Source: Aquella oligotrophica
GTDB lineage: Bacteria > Pseudomonadota > Gammaproteobacteria > Burkholderiales > UBA11063
Direction: 5' to 3'
Assembly (NCBI RefSeq): GCF_002892535.1
Contig: NZ_CP024847.1
Span: 682,001-746,000 of the forward strand
DNA length: 64,000 bases
Part shown: positions 1-8,338 of the stretch, piece by piece
Numbering within the stretch: the first letter of the stretch is position 1
Layout of the letters: the number at the start of each line of letters is the position of its first letter
Program-made: the position numbers and the translations under genes
Notes under the pieces: generated by a model
Database searches by the model: none
Told to the model about the DNA's origin: nothing
Seen by the model: only the letters and a program-made list of their open reading frames with translations

Positions 1-78
1 ACAAAAGATTATAATAATCAGGAGGCTAATACCCTAGATTCGGGTGTTGGATTTATCCCAATTATCAAATGGCTTTAG
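1..78 (+). CDS. C-terminal end of an unidentified protein (cut by window edge)
   Basis: The first frame is open from the window edge to a TAG at 76-78 and encodes 25 residues ending in Gly-Phe-Ile-Pro-Ile-Ile-Lys-Trp-Leu. It lies 160 bases upstream of the peptidase gene in the same direction. The fragment is too short to assign to a family, and the frame could be open by chance. Confidence 0.3.
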   Translation, partial: TKDYNNQEANTLDSGVGFIPIIKWL

Positions 79-238
79 TATATAATATCTGTCTATATTG
101 AACATTGACACTTATATCAAAATAAAGTTTATGTGTGAAGGAAATGCCAGTTAAAACTATAGGTAATGGCTTTAGTTCAATCACATAAGCTATAGAGTAT
201 AAGTACAACCATTAATTATACCACTAAAAAGGACAGAT

Positions 239-1168
239 ATGACTTGGGAACAAGATACAATACAGAAGGTGTTGCTAGAAACAATTAAGGAACAACGCCG
301 GGCTAGACGTTGGAGGATATTCTTCCGATTATTAGTAATTTGCCTGATTGGCGGTGGAATTTATATGGCTAGTGGTGGGGAAGATGTAGCCAAAAAAGAT
401 GGACCGCAAGTTGCTGTTGTTGACTTTAAAGGCGTTATCGGTAGTGATAGTAAAAATTATGATACAGTCATAAAAGGTATAAATGCTGCACTTGAAGATA
501 AAAAAACTGTTGCAGTTTTAATTCGTGCCAATTCTCCAGGTGGTTCTCCCGTATATTCAGATATGGTAAATAATGAAATTAGTCGTTTGCGTAAAAAATA
601 CCCTCAAAAACCGATTGAATTTGTTGTCGAAGAAGTTTGTGCTTCTGGTTGCTACTACGCCGCTGCAGCCGCAGATAAGATTTATGCTGCACCAGCTAGT
701 ATAGTAGGTTCGATTGGTGTTATTTATACTGGTTTTGGCGCTACTGAGGCAATTAAAAAACTGGGTATTGATAGCAGACTAATGATTTCAGGTAAAAACA
801 AAGCGATGGGGTACCCATTTGTGCCAGAATCTAAAGAACAAATGGCTATGCAACAGCAAATGCTAGATGAGATTCATGAGCAATTTATTGTTGCAGTAAA
901 GAATGGTCGTGGGAACAAGCTCAAAAATGACCCTGATTTATTTAGTGGTCGGTACTGGATCGGCGCAGATGCTATGAAGCTAGGGCTTATTGATGGTTAC
1001 GGCACTGTTGCTAGTATTGCCCGAGATCAGTTTAAATCTGATAATATTGTAGACTTTACTCCGGATAATGACCCACTAGACAAAATTTCCAAGAAGTTTG
1101 GTGTCGAAATTGTTGATTCTGCAAAACAGGCTATTCTTGGTTCAGGAATGAATGGAAGTATAAATTAG
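239..1168 (+). CDS. sppA: Single-domain SppA-like (S49 family) membrane peptidase
   Basis: The 309-residue protein belongs to the S49 family, which cleaves remnant signal peptides in the membrane. One membrane segment (about residues 28-44) follows a short basic cytoplasmic end. The serine-lysine dyad is probably Ser136, in the ValCysAlaSerGlyCysTyrTyr motif, and Lys188 in GlyLysAsnLysAlaMetGly; the 52-residue spacing matches my memory of Bacillus SppA. The clpP-like SerProGlyGlySer motif lies at 99-103. It is half the length of E. coli SppA and matches the single-repeat form. The start is preceded by AAAAAGGACAG as ribosome binding site. A hairpin terminator follows directly, so it is probably transcribed alone. 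Confidence 0.9.
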   Translation: MTWEQDTIQKVLLETIKEQRRARRWRIFFRLLVICLIGGGIYMASGGEDVAKKDGPQVAVVDFKGVIGSDSKNYDTVIKGINAALEDKKTVAVLIRANSPGGSPVYSDMVNNEISRLRKKYPQKPIEFVVEEVCASGCYYAAAAADKIYAAPASIVGSIGVIYTGFGATEAIKKLGIDSRLMISGKNKAMGYPFVPESKEQMAMQQQMLDEIHEQFIVAVKNGRGNKLKNDPDLFSGRYWIGADAMKLGLIDGYGTVASIARDQFKSDNIVDFTPDNDPLDKISKKFGVEIVDSAKQAILGSGMNGSIN

Positions 1169-1175
1169 ACTGGTT

Positions 1176-1206
1176 AAAATGCCTGTGTTTAAATGGGCAT
1201 TTTTTA
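1176..1206 (+). terminator. Rho-independent terminator after the S49 peptidase gene
   Basis: AAAATGCC and GGGCATTTT form an 8-9 bp stem around an 11-base loop, followed by a T-rich run. It begins eight bases after the peptidase stop codon. Confidence 0.75.
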
Positions 1207-1235
1207 TTTAATTCATTTAAACAAGTAAATGAGTA

Positions 1236-2417
1236 ATGGATCTGATTAATATTATTTTAAAAATATTTACCCCATTTAATGCTTTCTTTGTAATAATGGG
1301 GATTTATTTCATTACGATTTATTTTTACTTGCGCTGGTTAACCAAAAAATATTTAAACCCAGTTGATCGAACTCATGATCTTAATCTAAGTCGCCGGTGT
1401 TTACGAACAAATAACCAGCTTAGGCAGGAACTTGAACATCGCGAGACGGTTAATATTCTCGTTTTAACTGGTGGTGGTGTTCGGGGAATGATTCCCCTTC
1501 AAGTCTTGGAAAAGATAGAGCAGCTTAGTGGTAAAAAAACTGGAGAACTTTTTGATTTAATGTCAGGAGCATCGACTGGAGCCATAAATTGTGCCATTCT
1601 TGCCGTTCCGGGAATTGACCATCAATTTGAGTTTTGCACAACTGATATTTTAGCTAAATATGTTGAAAACTGTAGGAAAATGTTTTCTGCTCCTTGGTAT
1701 CATAAGTTTCTTACTTTATTTGGTATGCTTGGACCACGTTATTTACCTGAAGGTAAGCTTGAGGTTCTTCGCGGTTTTTTTGGGACTTGTACTCTTGCTG
1801 ATATTGAATCAAACCTTATAATTCCGGTATATGATGTAACTGAGAATACACTTAAGATTATCAGAAACTGGGAGTTGCCACAGGGTGGTCGTCATACTAA
1901 CTATGTTCTCAAAGATCTGGTGCATGGAGCATCCAATCCTCCTATGCTATTTTCGCCACGCGCCTTTATTATTTCCGGTAAAAAACATGTTTTTATAGAT
2001 CCTGGAGTGATTTTAAATAATCCTGCAACAATTGCCTTTATGAATGCTTGGTTTTTATTTCCCCGTAAGAAATTACGCTTAGTTTTAATCGGTAATGGAG
2101 GTTCAGATGCTGAGGTCTATAATCATGAGCATATGGCAGAATTTGGCGCTTATGGTCTATTTCAGTATTTATTAAATTCGCCAGTGGTTAATACCAAATT
2201 TTCTACTGATTTACTACATGAGTATATCCATGAAGCCCGCGAATATGGCATTGATATCGAATTTATACATATAAATTCGCCAGGCGGCAGAGAACTTGCT
2301 ACAAGTGATACCTCCGATGAGAATATGGCGCGAATTAAACAGTTTGGTGAAAAAGTTATCAGCGAGAACTATGATAAGATTAAATATCTCGCCGATGTAC
2401 TCAAGGTAAAAAATTAG
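1236..2417 (+). CDS. Patatin-like phospholipase with N-terminal membrane anchor
   Basis: The 393-residue protein has an N-terminal hydrophobic segment (about 12-33) and then a patatin domain. The oxyanion-hole motif GlyGlyGlyValArgGly is at 79-84. The nucleophile elbow GlyAlaSerThrGly places the serine at 113. The catalytic aspartate is probably Asp255, in AspProGly rather than the usual AspGlyGly/Ala. Patatins hydrolyse acyl groups of phospholipids; the anchor suggests action at the cytoplasmic membrane. The natural substrate is not evident. It lies alone between a terminator and the convergent cytochrome bd operon. Confidence 0.88.
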   Translation: MDLINIILKIFTPFNAFFVIMGIYFITIYFYLRWLTKKYLNPVDRTHDLNLSRRCLRTNNQLRQELEHRETVNILVLTGGGVRGMIPLQVLEKIEQLSGKKTGELFDLMSGASTGAINCAILAVPGIDHQFEFCTTDILAKYVENCRKMFSAPWYHKFLTLFGMLGPRYLPEGKLEVLRGFFGTCTLADIESNLIIPVYDVTENTLKIIRNWELPQGGRHTNYVLKDLVHGASNPPMLFSPRAFIISGKKHVFIDPGVILNNPATIAFMNAWFLFPRKKLRLVLIGNGGSDAEVYNHEHMAEFGAYGLFQYLLNSPVVNTKFSTDLLHEYIHEAREYGIDIEFIHINSPGGRELATSDTSDENMARIKQFGEKVISENYDKIKYLADVLKVKN

Positions 2418-2498
2418 TAATAATATTACATGAGAAAGTAAATAAGGAGCCTTGCAACACAGCTATTGCGAAATAGTACGGAGCAGTTAGATCAAAAT

Positions 2499-2630
2499 TT
2501 ATTTCAAAATATTAATCAGCCAGCGGCTAAATTCATGAAATATGCCTAGAGCCATAATAGATGCTAGATAAATACCAACAAACCATAATATCTGCTTTTT
2601 TAGTCCCGGATTAGTAACTGATTTTTTCAT
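2499..2630 (-). CDS. DUF2474-type small membrane protein of the cytochrome bd operon
   Basis: This 43-residue frame starts with ATG at 2630, inside the last codons of the subunit II gene (20-base overlap), and ends with TAA at 2499. The product has a basic N-terminus (MetLysLysSerVal...GlyLeuLysLys) and a single membrane helix (about residues 13-32) ending near ArgTrpLeu. Small proteins of this shape (DUF2474) lie directly after cioB-type genes in many proteobacteria and are analogous in position to CydX, the third subunit of E. coli cytochrome bd. Its role as an accessory subunit is inferred from position and pattern. Confidence 0.75.
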   Translation of the reverse strand: MKKSVTNPGLKKQILWFVGIYLASIMALGIFHEFSRWLINILK

Positions 2631-3606
2631 TGGTTTTACCTCCAAAGATTTTGTAGGCATATGCAGTATAAAATAGTAATACTGGGATAAGGATAGCAGC
2701 TCCTACGAGCATAAATAGTAACGCCCCGTCATCCGCCTTTGCTTGCATAAATGTAATCTGATTTGGTACCAGATAAGGTAAATTACTGGTTACAAGTGCC
2801 AGATATGCCAAGATAAAGATTATTATCAGACTAGCAAAAGGAAGATTTTCAAATCTATTTTTGATTGCAAGTGCATGGATAGCAAATAAGAACGCCATAA
2901 TTATCAAAAATACTAAAATAAAAGCAGAGTGTTGCAAATCAAACCAGTAACGCATTTGTAGCCTACTTGATTGCGGTGAATAAACACCAACAATAATAAC
3001 CGCAAGCATTAATAACCATTGTAGTTTAGCAGAAATTTTATAGAATTTTGTTTGTAGGCTTCCGCTAGTTTTTTTGATTAGCCTTGCCGAACCTAATAGT
3101 CCGTAAGCAATTATTAATGCAAGCGCACAAAATAAACCAAACCCACTAAACCATTGTTTACGAATAGCCTCACCAGTTGCTGGATTAAACTGAAATCCAG
3201 ATACAAAGCTACCAATAACTAGACCTTGGGCAATAACTGCCATTAATGATCCGCCAAATAAACACCAATCCCATAAGCGTCTAGTTTCATGTGCCTTTAG
3301 TCTAAATTCAAAGGCTATTCCTCGTAGGAGTAAGCCAAAAATTAAAAGCATTAAAGGAATATACCAGATTGGAAATAAGGTACTAAATGCGAGTGGGAAT
3401 GCTCCATACAGTGCTGCACCAGCAAAAACTAGCCAAGTTTCATTTCCATCCCAGACTGGTAATACTGTAGTTACCATTATGTCTCGTTCTGAATCTTCTT
3501 TGATAAGTGGGAAGAGTAGTCCAACACCAAGAGTGAAACCATCAAGAAGAATATACATGATTATTATAAAAGCAATTATTAATAGCCAAGTTAATGCGAG
3601 TTCCAT
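2611..3606 (-). CDS. cydB: Cytochrome bd ubiquinol oxidase subunit II (CioB type)
   Basis: The 331-residue membrane protein has the subunit II signature: an N-terminal helix followed by TyrIleLeuLeuAspGlyPheThrLeuGlyValGly at about 18-29 and TrpAspGlyAsnGluThrTrpLeu at about 52-59. The length is closer to the cyanide-insensitive CioB branch than to E. coli CydB (379 residues). It forms the structural partner of the haem-bearing subunit in the terminal oxidase that reduces oxygen to water with quinol. Its start touches the end of cydA at 3606 and its end overlaps the DUF2474 gene, so all three are translationally coupled. Confidence 0.95.
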   Translation of the reverse strand: MELALTWLLIIAFIIIMYILLDGFTLGVGLLFPLIKEDSERDIMVTTVLPVWDGNETWLVFAGAALYGAFPLAFSTLFPIWYIPLMLLIFGLLLRGIAFEFRLKAHETRRLWDWCLFGGSLMAVIAQGLVIGSFVSGFQFNPATGEAIRKQWFSGFGLFCALALIIAYGLLGSARLIKKTSGSLQTKFYKISAKLQWLLMLAVIIVGVYSPQSSRLQMRYWFDLQHSAFILVFLIIMAFLFAIHALAIKNRFENLPFASLIIIFILAYLALVTSNLPYLVPNQITFMQAKADDGALLFMLVGAAILIPVLLFYTAYAYKIFGGKTNEKISY

Positions 3607-4976
3607 TATTTATCTCCTTCTTGAGGTTGAGCACCGCGTAGAAAATAGAATGGTTCTACCGAGTCAAAATCTGCCGGACCTTTTTTGATGGTTTTATTTA
3701 AGAAATGAAAATAAAATACCCCAAAGATTATTCCATAAACAATTATGATTAAAGCCAAGGAAACTAATACATCATGCATTGAAACATTTGAAACAGCATC
3801 ATTTACCCTAATTAAGCCATATACTGCCCAAGGTTGACGACCAACTTCTGCTGTAAACCAGCCAGTAATAATCGCAATAAATCCTGTTGGTGCCATGTAT
3901 TTACTAGCTTGGAGCATGAGACGGGATTGGAATAACTTGCCACGCAATAATAACCATATAGCTACAATGGCATAAGTAAACATTAGTAAGCCAATTCCCA
4001 CCATGATTCTAAATGCGTAAAAAACGATCCATGCTTCGGGCTGATCTTCTTGTGGTACCGATTTTAGCCCCTGTAATTCACCATCTAATTTATGGGTGTT
4101 GATAAGGGCTGCACCGTATGGAATACCAACCTCAAATAAATTACGCTGTTCTGCATTTGAAGGCCAAGCTACGATTAATAATGGAGCACCTTTTTGAGTA
4201 TCCCAAATTCCCTCGATTGCCGCTGTTTTTATTGGCTGTGCTTCATGAACCTTAATTCCAGATTCATCGCCTATATATATCTGTATTGGGATAATGATCA
4301 TCACTACAATTATTGCTGAACTTAAACATTTCTTGGCAAAATCAACAAACTGATTATTCAGAAGGTAATAAGCACTTACACTTATAATTACAAATGAAGT
4401 TGCTAGATAAGCCGCTAACATCATATGAATAAAGCGGGGTAGAGTATAAGGATTAAAAACTACGGCTAGCCAGTCAGTAGTTATAAATTTTCCATCAATA
4501 ATTTGATAGCCAACTGGATGCTGCATCCATGAATTAGCAGACATAATCCAATAAGCTGAAATTGTGGTCCCGATTGTAACTAGAATGGTTGCTAAATAAT
4601 GTAATTTGGGACCAACTTTATTCCAGCCAAATAACATAATACCAATAAAACCAGCTTCAATAAAAAATGCGCTTAAAACTTCATAGACAAAAAGCGGTCC
4701 TAAGACTGAACCAATTTGTTTGGTAAAGCCAGCCCAGTTCGTCCCTAGCTGAAATTCCATTACGATTCCCGAGACTACGCCCATCCCAAAGGTAAGTGCA
4801 AAGACTTTAGTCCAGAATCTAATTGCCTGATAGTAAAGTGGGTTTTTGGTATATAACCATAGTCCTTCCATTACTGTCAGGAACATGGCCAGTCCAATTG
4901 AAAATGCGGGGAATATGATGTGGAAGCTTACTGTAAAAGCAAACTGTATTCTTGATAGTTCTAGTGCCGTAAACAT
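3606..4976 (-). CDS. cydA: Cytochrome bd ubiquinol oxidase subunit I (CioA type)
   Basis: The 456-residue protein carries the haem ligand region PheHisIleIlePhePro near residue 19 and the GlyTrpPheThrAlaGluValGlyArgGlnProTrp motif near 370. The quinol-binding Q loop is short, as in CioA enzymes, which explains the length compared with the 522 residues of E. coli CydA. It holds haems b558, b595 and d and oxidises quinol at the periplasmic face. It is the first gene of the three-gene operon. A sigma70-like promoter lies about 110 bases upstream of the start. Confidence 0.95.
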   Translation of the reverse strand: MFTALELSRIQFAFTVSFHIIFPAFSIGLAMFLTVMEGLWLYTKNPLYYQAIRFWTKVFALTFGMGVVSGIVMEFQLGTNWAGFTKQIGSVLGPLFVYEVLSAFFIEAGFIGIMLFGWNKVGPKLHYLATILVTIGTTISAYWIMSANSWMQHPVGYQIIDGKFITTDWLAVVFNPYTLPRFIHMMLAAYLATSFVIISVSAYYLLNNQFVDFAKKCLSSAIIVVMIIIPIQIYIGDESGIKVHEAQPIKTAAIEGIWDTQKGAPLLIVAWPSNAEQRNLFEVGIPYGAALINTHKLDGELQGLKSVPQEDQPEAWIVFYAFRIMVGIGLLMFTYAIVAIWLLLRGKLFQSRLMLQASKYMAPTGFIAIITGWFTAEVGRQPWAVYGLIRVNDAVSNVSMHDVLVSLALIIIVYGIIFGVFYFHFLNKTIKKGPADFDSVEPFYFLRGAQPQEGDK

Positions 4977-5035
4977 TCTTAATCTTCTTATAAATAAAGT
5001 TTCATTCGCTAATCGTAAAAAATTTTAGCTAATGT

Positions 5036-5124
5036 TTGCTAGTTTTACTTTATGCAGTTGCTGTGTAGAGAGTGCTATTCGATATTATGATTATCTAACT
5101 AATGTATGATTGTAAAACTAGCAA
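5036..5124. repeat. 13-bp inverted repeat bracketing the cydA promoter
   Basis: TTGCTAGTTTTAC-type sequence at 5036-5048 is the exact reverse complement of 5112-5124. The arms are 63 bases apart and flank the predicted -10 and -35 boxes. This arrangement would suit a looping or paired-site regulator of the oxidase operon, but the function is not shown. Confidence 0.5.
5088..5116 (-). promoter_or_regulatory. Candidate promoter of the cytochrome bd operon
   Basis: Read on the minus strand, TTTACA (5116-5111) and TAATCA (5093-5088) are separated by exactly 17 bases, about 110 bases upstream of the cydA start. It lies between the arms of an inverted repeat (5036-5124). Confidence 0.5.
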
Positions 5125-5195
5125 TAATAACGCTAGCAATATTATACAACACCCTAGAAATGTTCTAGTCTTAAAGGTTTATCTTTCCCAAGAAT

Positions 5196-5720
5196 CTAAT
5201 CCTGCTTTTCCATGTATAGGGTTAATTCACCAACAGTAATGCCGTATTTTTTAAAATAATTACGATTAATTAGGTGTTTATCATCAATGAGGAACATCCA
5301 GTCATCAAAATCAAGCCGATAGGTGCTATCATCAACCTTGACATCCATAACGTATTTCCAGTTCATACTATTGCCAGCTATTTGGATATCTGCCTTACCA
5401 ATTACATCAGCCGTAGTTGCCTCATATTGACTTTCTGAGATTTTACTAAATAGCCACTCTCTACTTTCGACTTTGCCATTGGTATAGACAATTTTCTCGT
5501 CAAAAACCCCCTTATCACCATTCCAAAATGCCCGTCCACTAAAGTTAAATCTTCTGGTTACATTCCCTGATTTATCCTGAACTATTCCATAACCTTTTAT
5601 GTTTCCATTAAGATACGACTGTAAGTCAAGTTTTGGCGTGGTATCACGATAGTCATTAATATCCATTCCTGAGCAGCCAATAATGCCAATAGCAAGTATG
5701 GCTAAAATCAATTTACGCAT
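5196..5720 (-). CDS. DUF3833 family lipoprotein
   Basis: The 174-residue protein has a lipoprotein signal peptide with Cys16 in a GlyIleIleGlyCys lipobox. The rest is a lipocalin-like, beta-rich domain with TyrLeuAsnGlyAsnIleLysGlyTyrGlyIleValGlnAsp, AsnPheSerGly and LeuAspPheAspAspTrpMet motifs typical of DUF3833. The molecular function of the family is unknown. It is the last gene of the minus-strand cfa cluster and starts directly beside the end of the chalcone-isomerase-like gene. Members are commonly found beside cfa, DUF1365 and FAD oxidoreductase genes, which suggests a role in envelope lipid modification. Confidence 0.85.
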   Translation of the reverse strand: MRKLILAILAIGIIGCSGMDINDYRDTTPKLDLQSYLNGNIKGYGIVQDKSGNVTRRFNFSGRAFWNGDKGVFDEKIVYTNGKVESREWLFSKISESQYEATTADVIGKADIQIAGNSMNWKYVMDVKVDDSTYRLDFDDWMFLIDDKHLINRNYFKKYGITVGELTLYMEKQD

Positions 5721-6278
5721 TTATCTCTCCATTTTGTCATTAGATGCGAGTCCCAAAAGTTTGCTCCTTAGCTTCTTATCGCTAGAGTCAGGTCCAAGCC
5801 AGATACCAAAAAAATGTTTGGCAAAGTCTTTTCCTTCGATTACGCCAAGGAGCTTCCAGCTACTATCAAAAAATAGTGTTTGCTGTTTACTTGTGTAAAT
5901 CCCAGTAAGAACACTTCCTTTACTTACATTTGGAATAATTTTATTTAATTCTTGTTGCCACTGGTTTAATTCAGTTTCGCTAACTTTATTTGATTGATGA
6001 TTGATTTCTTCAATTGTTTTTTTAACGATCGCTTCACCCTTCAGATCTCTTTCGTATTTGAGTTGCAAGGCATAGGGTTGATTAAAGTCAAACTTACCTT
6101 CCGGTGCATAGGTTGTGGCAGTAAATATTTTCATGAATAGAAATTTATAATCACCACTACCAACTTCTTTTGGATTAGTTATAAAATTATCCAGATTTTC
6201 TGATACTGCAAAAATCTTATAGCTAGCAAAAAGAAGATAACTAATTATGAGGGTATATTTAGCTACTACTCGTAACAT
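5721..6278 (-). CDS. Chalcone isomerase-like exported protein
   Basis: The 185-residue protein has an N-terminal signal or anchor segment (about 5-25) followed by a domain resembling the bacterial chalcone-isomerase-like family: GlySerGlyAspTyrLysPheLeuPheMetLysIlePhe near 42-54, then TyrAlaLeuGlnLeuLysTyrGluArgAspLeuLysGly near 69-81. The plant fold binds flavonoids or fatty acids; the bacterial members have no defined reaction. It overlaps the cfa gene by 20 bases and abuts the DUF3833 gene, so it belongs to the same operon. Fatty acid binding is a reasonable inference here, not an observation. Confidence 0.8.
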   Translation of the reverse strand: MLRVVAKYTLIISYLLFASYKIFAVSENLDNFITNPKEVGSGDYKFLFMKIFTATTYAPEGKFDFNQPYALQLKYERDLKGEAIVKKTIEEINHQSNKVSETELNQWQQELNKIIPNVSKGSVLTGIYTSKQQTLFFDSSWKLLGVIEGKDFAKHFFGIWLGPDSSDKKLRSKLLGLASNDKMER

Positions 6279-7431
6279 GACTAATTTCCATTTGAACTAC
6301 ATTAATTCTTTGTGAACTAAATCCAGCAATACAGGCACATAAATAAAACTCCCATAGCCGGGTAAAATTATCATTAAATCCGATATTTCTAACTTCATTA
6401 ATCTTTGACTTAAATTTATCAAGCCAGATTTTTAGTGTCAAGGCATAGTCACTGCCAAAGCGGAATGTTTCATCACATTTAAGACCAACATTATGAAGTT
6501 CTTTGTGCAGTTTTTCTTCCGAAGGTAGCATTCCACCTGGGAAGATGTATGTGCGGATCATATCGGCATTTTTAGCGTATTGATCAAAAAACTTATCTTC
6601 TATGGTGATAGTCTGTAACAAAATTTTACCACCCGGTTTTAGCAGATTTTTTAGTTTTTTAAAATAAATTGGCCAATATTTTTTACCAACGGCTTCAAGC
6701 ATTTCTATTGATACGATGTAATCATAATTTCCTTGTTGATAGCGATAATCTTCAAGTGCAATTTCAGCCTTGGTATTTTCAAGGCGTTTTTGTGCATAGT
6801 TTGCTTGTTCTTGAGATAATGTGATGCCTTTGATAGTATGATTTCTAGCAACTGCTCGTTCCGCAAATCCACCCCAGCCACACCCGACTTCAAGGATTTT
6901 GGCAGACGGTTCCTTAATTTTATCAAGTAAGCGATCATATTTTTGGTACTGAGCAGTTGTAATATCTTCCTGCTCTGATTTGAAGATCGCTGCCGAATAT
7001 GTCATACTTGGATCAAGCCATAGTTGATAGAAATTATTGCCAAGATCATAATGTGCTTGGATATTTCGGCGACTTCCTTTTAACGTGTTACGCTTGGTAA
7101 GATAAAGTAATTTCGAAAGTAGCTTAAAAAATGAGTTACCGTAAGCGTAATTTTCAAAGAAGCTTTCATTTTGTAAACCAAAACTGATCAAGTTTAATAA
7201 ATCAGTGGTTTCAAAATAACCATCCCGATAATCCGCCGCAAAGCCAACATCGCCTTTTATCACCAAATTAGCTACTACTCGCCAGTCATGAAGTACGATA
7301 TCTGCCTTATAACCATCATTAGCCCCTTTTGCTGTTATAACATCACCTTCAGGGGTAGTAATTGTAATTTGCCCATGATGGATTTTATCCAATAACTTAA
7401 CTAACCTAGTTCGAACAAGCCTATCAAACAT
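6259..7431 (-). CDS. cfa: Cyclopropane-fatty-acyl-phospholipid synthase family methyltransferase
   Basis: The 390-residue protein is a class I SAM-dependent methyltransferase of the CFA synthase/mycolic acid cyclopropane synthase family. The SAM-binding motif ValLeuGlu/GluValGlyCysGlyTrpGlyGly lies near 181-190, preceded by the diagnostic AlaHisTyrAspLeuGlyAsnAsnPheTyr near 126-135. It would transfer a methylene or methyl group to double bonds of membrane phospholipid acyl chains. Related enzymes in light-stress clusters methylate unsaturated fatty acids, including in furan fatty acid synthesis, so the product need not be a cyclopropane. A 145-bp fold-back repeat lies between this gene and DUF1365 upstream. 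Confidence 0.9.
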   Translation of the reverse strand: MFDRLVRTRLVKLLDKIHHGQITITTPEGDVITAKGANDGYKADIVLHDWRVVANLVIKGDVGFAADYRDGYFETTDLLNLISFGLQNESFFENYAYGNSFFKLLSKLLYLTKRNTLKGSRRNIQAHYDLGNNFYQLWLDPSMTYSAAIFKSEQEDITTAQYQKYDRLLDKIKEPSAKILEVGCGWGGFAERAVARNHTIKGITLSQEQANYAQKRLENTKAEIALEDYRYQQGNYDYIVSIEMLEAVGKKYWPIYFKKLKNLLKPGGKILLQTITIEDKFFDQYAKNADMIRTYIFPGGMLPSEEKLHKELHNVGLKCDETFRFGSDYALTLKIWLDKFKSKINEVRNIGFNDNFTRLWEFYLCACIAGFSSQRINVVQMEISHVTSSS

Positions 7432-7454
7432 ACTTACCTTATTTAAATAGTTAT

Positions 7455-7599
7455 TAGACCTTTTTCCTAACCTGCTTCTTTAACTCTTATCCGTTGTCAT
7501 AAAGACTTTTACGATACTCATGTACTACGTGTGCATTCCGTTTCTCAAAGTCTTTATTCCTAGTCTAAGAGCTAAATAATGGGTTATGAAAGAGGTCTA
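7455..7599 (+). repeat. Fold-back MITE-like element, copy 1
   Basis: This 145-bp element has imperfect terminal inverted repeats: TAGACCTTTTTCCTAACC at the left, and GGGTTATGAAAGAGGTCTA at the right. An inner pair, ATAAAGACTTT and AAAGTCTTTAT, is perfect, and the apex ATGTACTACGTGTGCAT is also partly palindromic. The whole element can fold into a long imperfect hairpin. It has no open reading frame. It is nearly identical to copy 2 (12081-12225) and related to the inverted copy 3 (41151-41296). It sits inside the operon, between the DUF1365 stop (five bases away) and cfa. Confidence 0.88.
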
Positions 7600-7603
7600 T
7601 TGT

Positions 7604-8338
7604 TTATTTCGGATGAGGAATAAATGGTATCTTTTTGATAAACCACAACCGAAAAGCTTCAAAATATATCCCTGCGATAATCTTATAAACGTTTAGCGGA
7701 GATCTGAAAACTCTTTTATAAAAATTATTTTCCTTAGCGTTAATAAGCTTTCCACTAAATCCGGCACTAAAAACTTTACGTTCGTTTTCAAAAGTATCAA
7801 TCTTAAATGCTAATTTTTCTTCTGTAAAGTCAAAGCTCCAGTGGTATTCCTGATTCATGCCAAAAAACGGTGAGACATGAAATTTTTTCGTGCTAATTAT
7901 CTGTTTCTGGCTTTTATCAAGTAGATAATAGTAACGCTCATTCCACGGCGTATTTGATACTTCTGCCAGAATATACTTACATTGCTTAATATCATTAACT
8001 ACTAAGTATAAATTAAGTGGACTAAAATATAAACCTAGGTTACTTAATTGTCCAAGTAAATAAAATTTATCTCCGCTATCAAGAATTGCACCAAGCTCAG
8101 TTAGCTTTTTCTTCAGTTTATCAGAAATAGGGTAATTACCCTCATCGCGTAAATACTTTTCTGGTTTAAAACGATATAAAGCTGTTTTATTGGTATTTAA
8201 GATCCTTGAATTACCTGCTAAGTCTTCAAATCTATCAATGTCAATGAGCCACATATTTAGCTTATACTGAAACTCATGGATTCTAGGTTCAAATCGTTTA
8301 TGCCAGACATTACCAATACAAAGCGAGTTAGCCAGCAA
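7604..8338 (-). CDS. DUF1365 family protein
   Basis: The 244-residue protein shows the DUF1365 pattern: an N-terminal GlyAsnValTrpHisLysArgPheGluProArg, then HisGluPheGlnTyrLys near 21-26, ValSerPro/PhePheGlyMet near 152-158, and a C-terminal basic segment. The biochemical role is unknown. The gene is almost always found next to the FAD oxidoreductase and CFA synthase genes, as here. It overlaps the upstream FAD oxidoreductase gene by 11 bases. A role in modifying unsaturated phospholipid chains is inferred from this constant association. Confidence 0.88.
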   Translation of the reverse strand: MLANSLCIGNVWHKRFEPRIHEFQYKLNMWLIDIDRFEDLAGNSRILNTNKTALYRFKPEKYLRDEGNYPISDKLKKKLTELGAILDSGDKFYLLGQLSNLGLYFSPLNLYLVVNDIKQCKYILAEVSNTPWNERYYYLLDKSQKQIISTKKFHVSPFFGMNQEYHWSFDFTEEKLAFKIDTFENERKVFSAGFSGKLINAKENNFYKRVFRSPLNVYKIIAGIYFEAFRLWFIKKIPFIPHPK

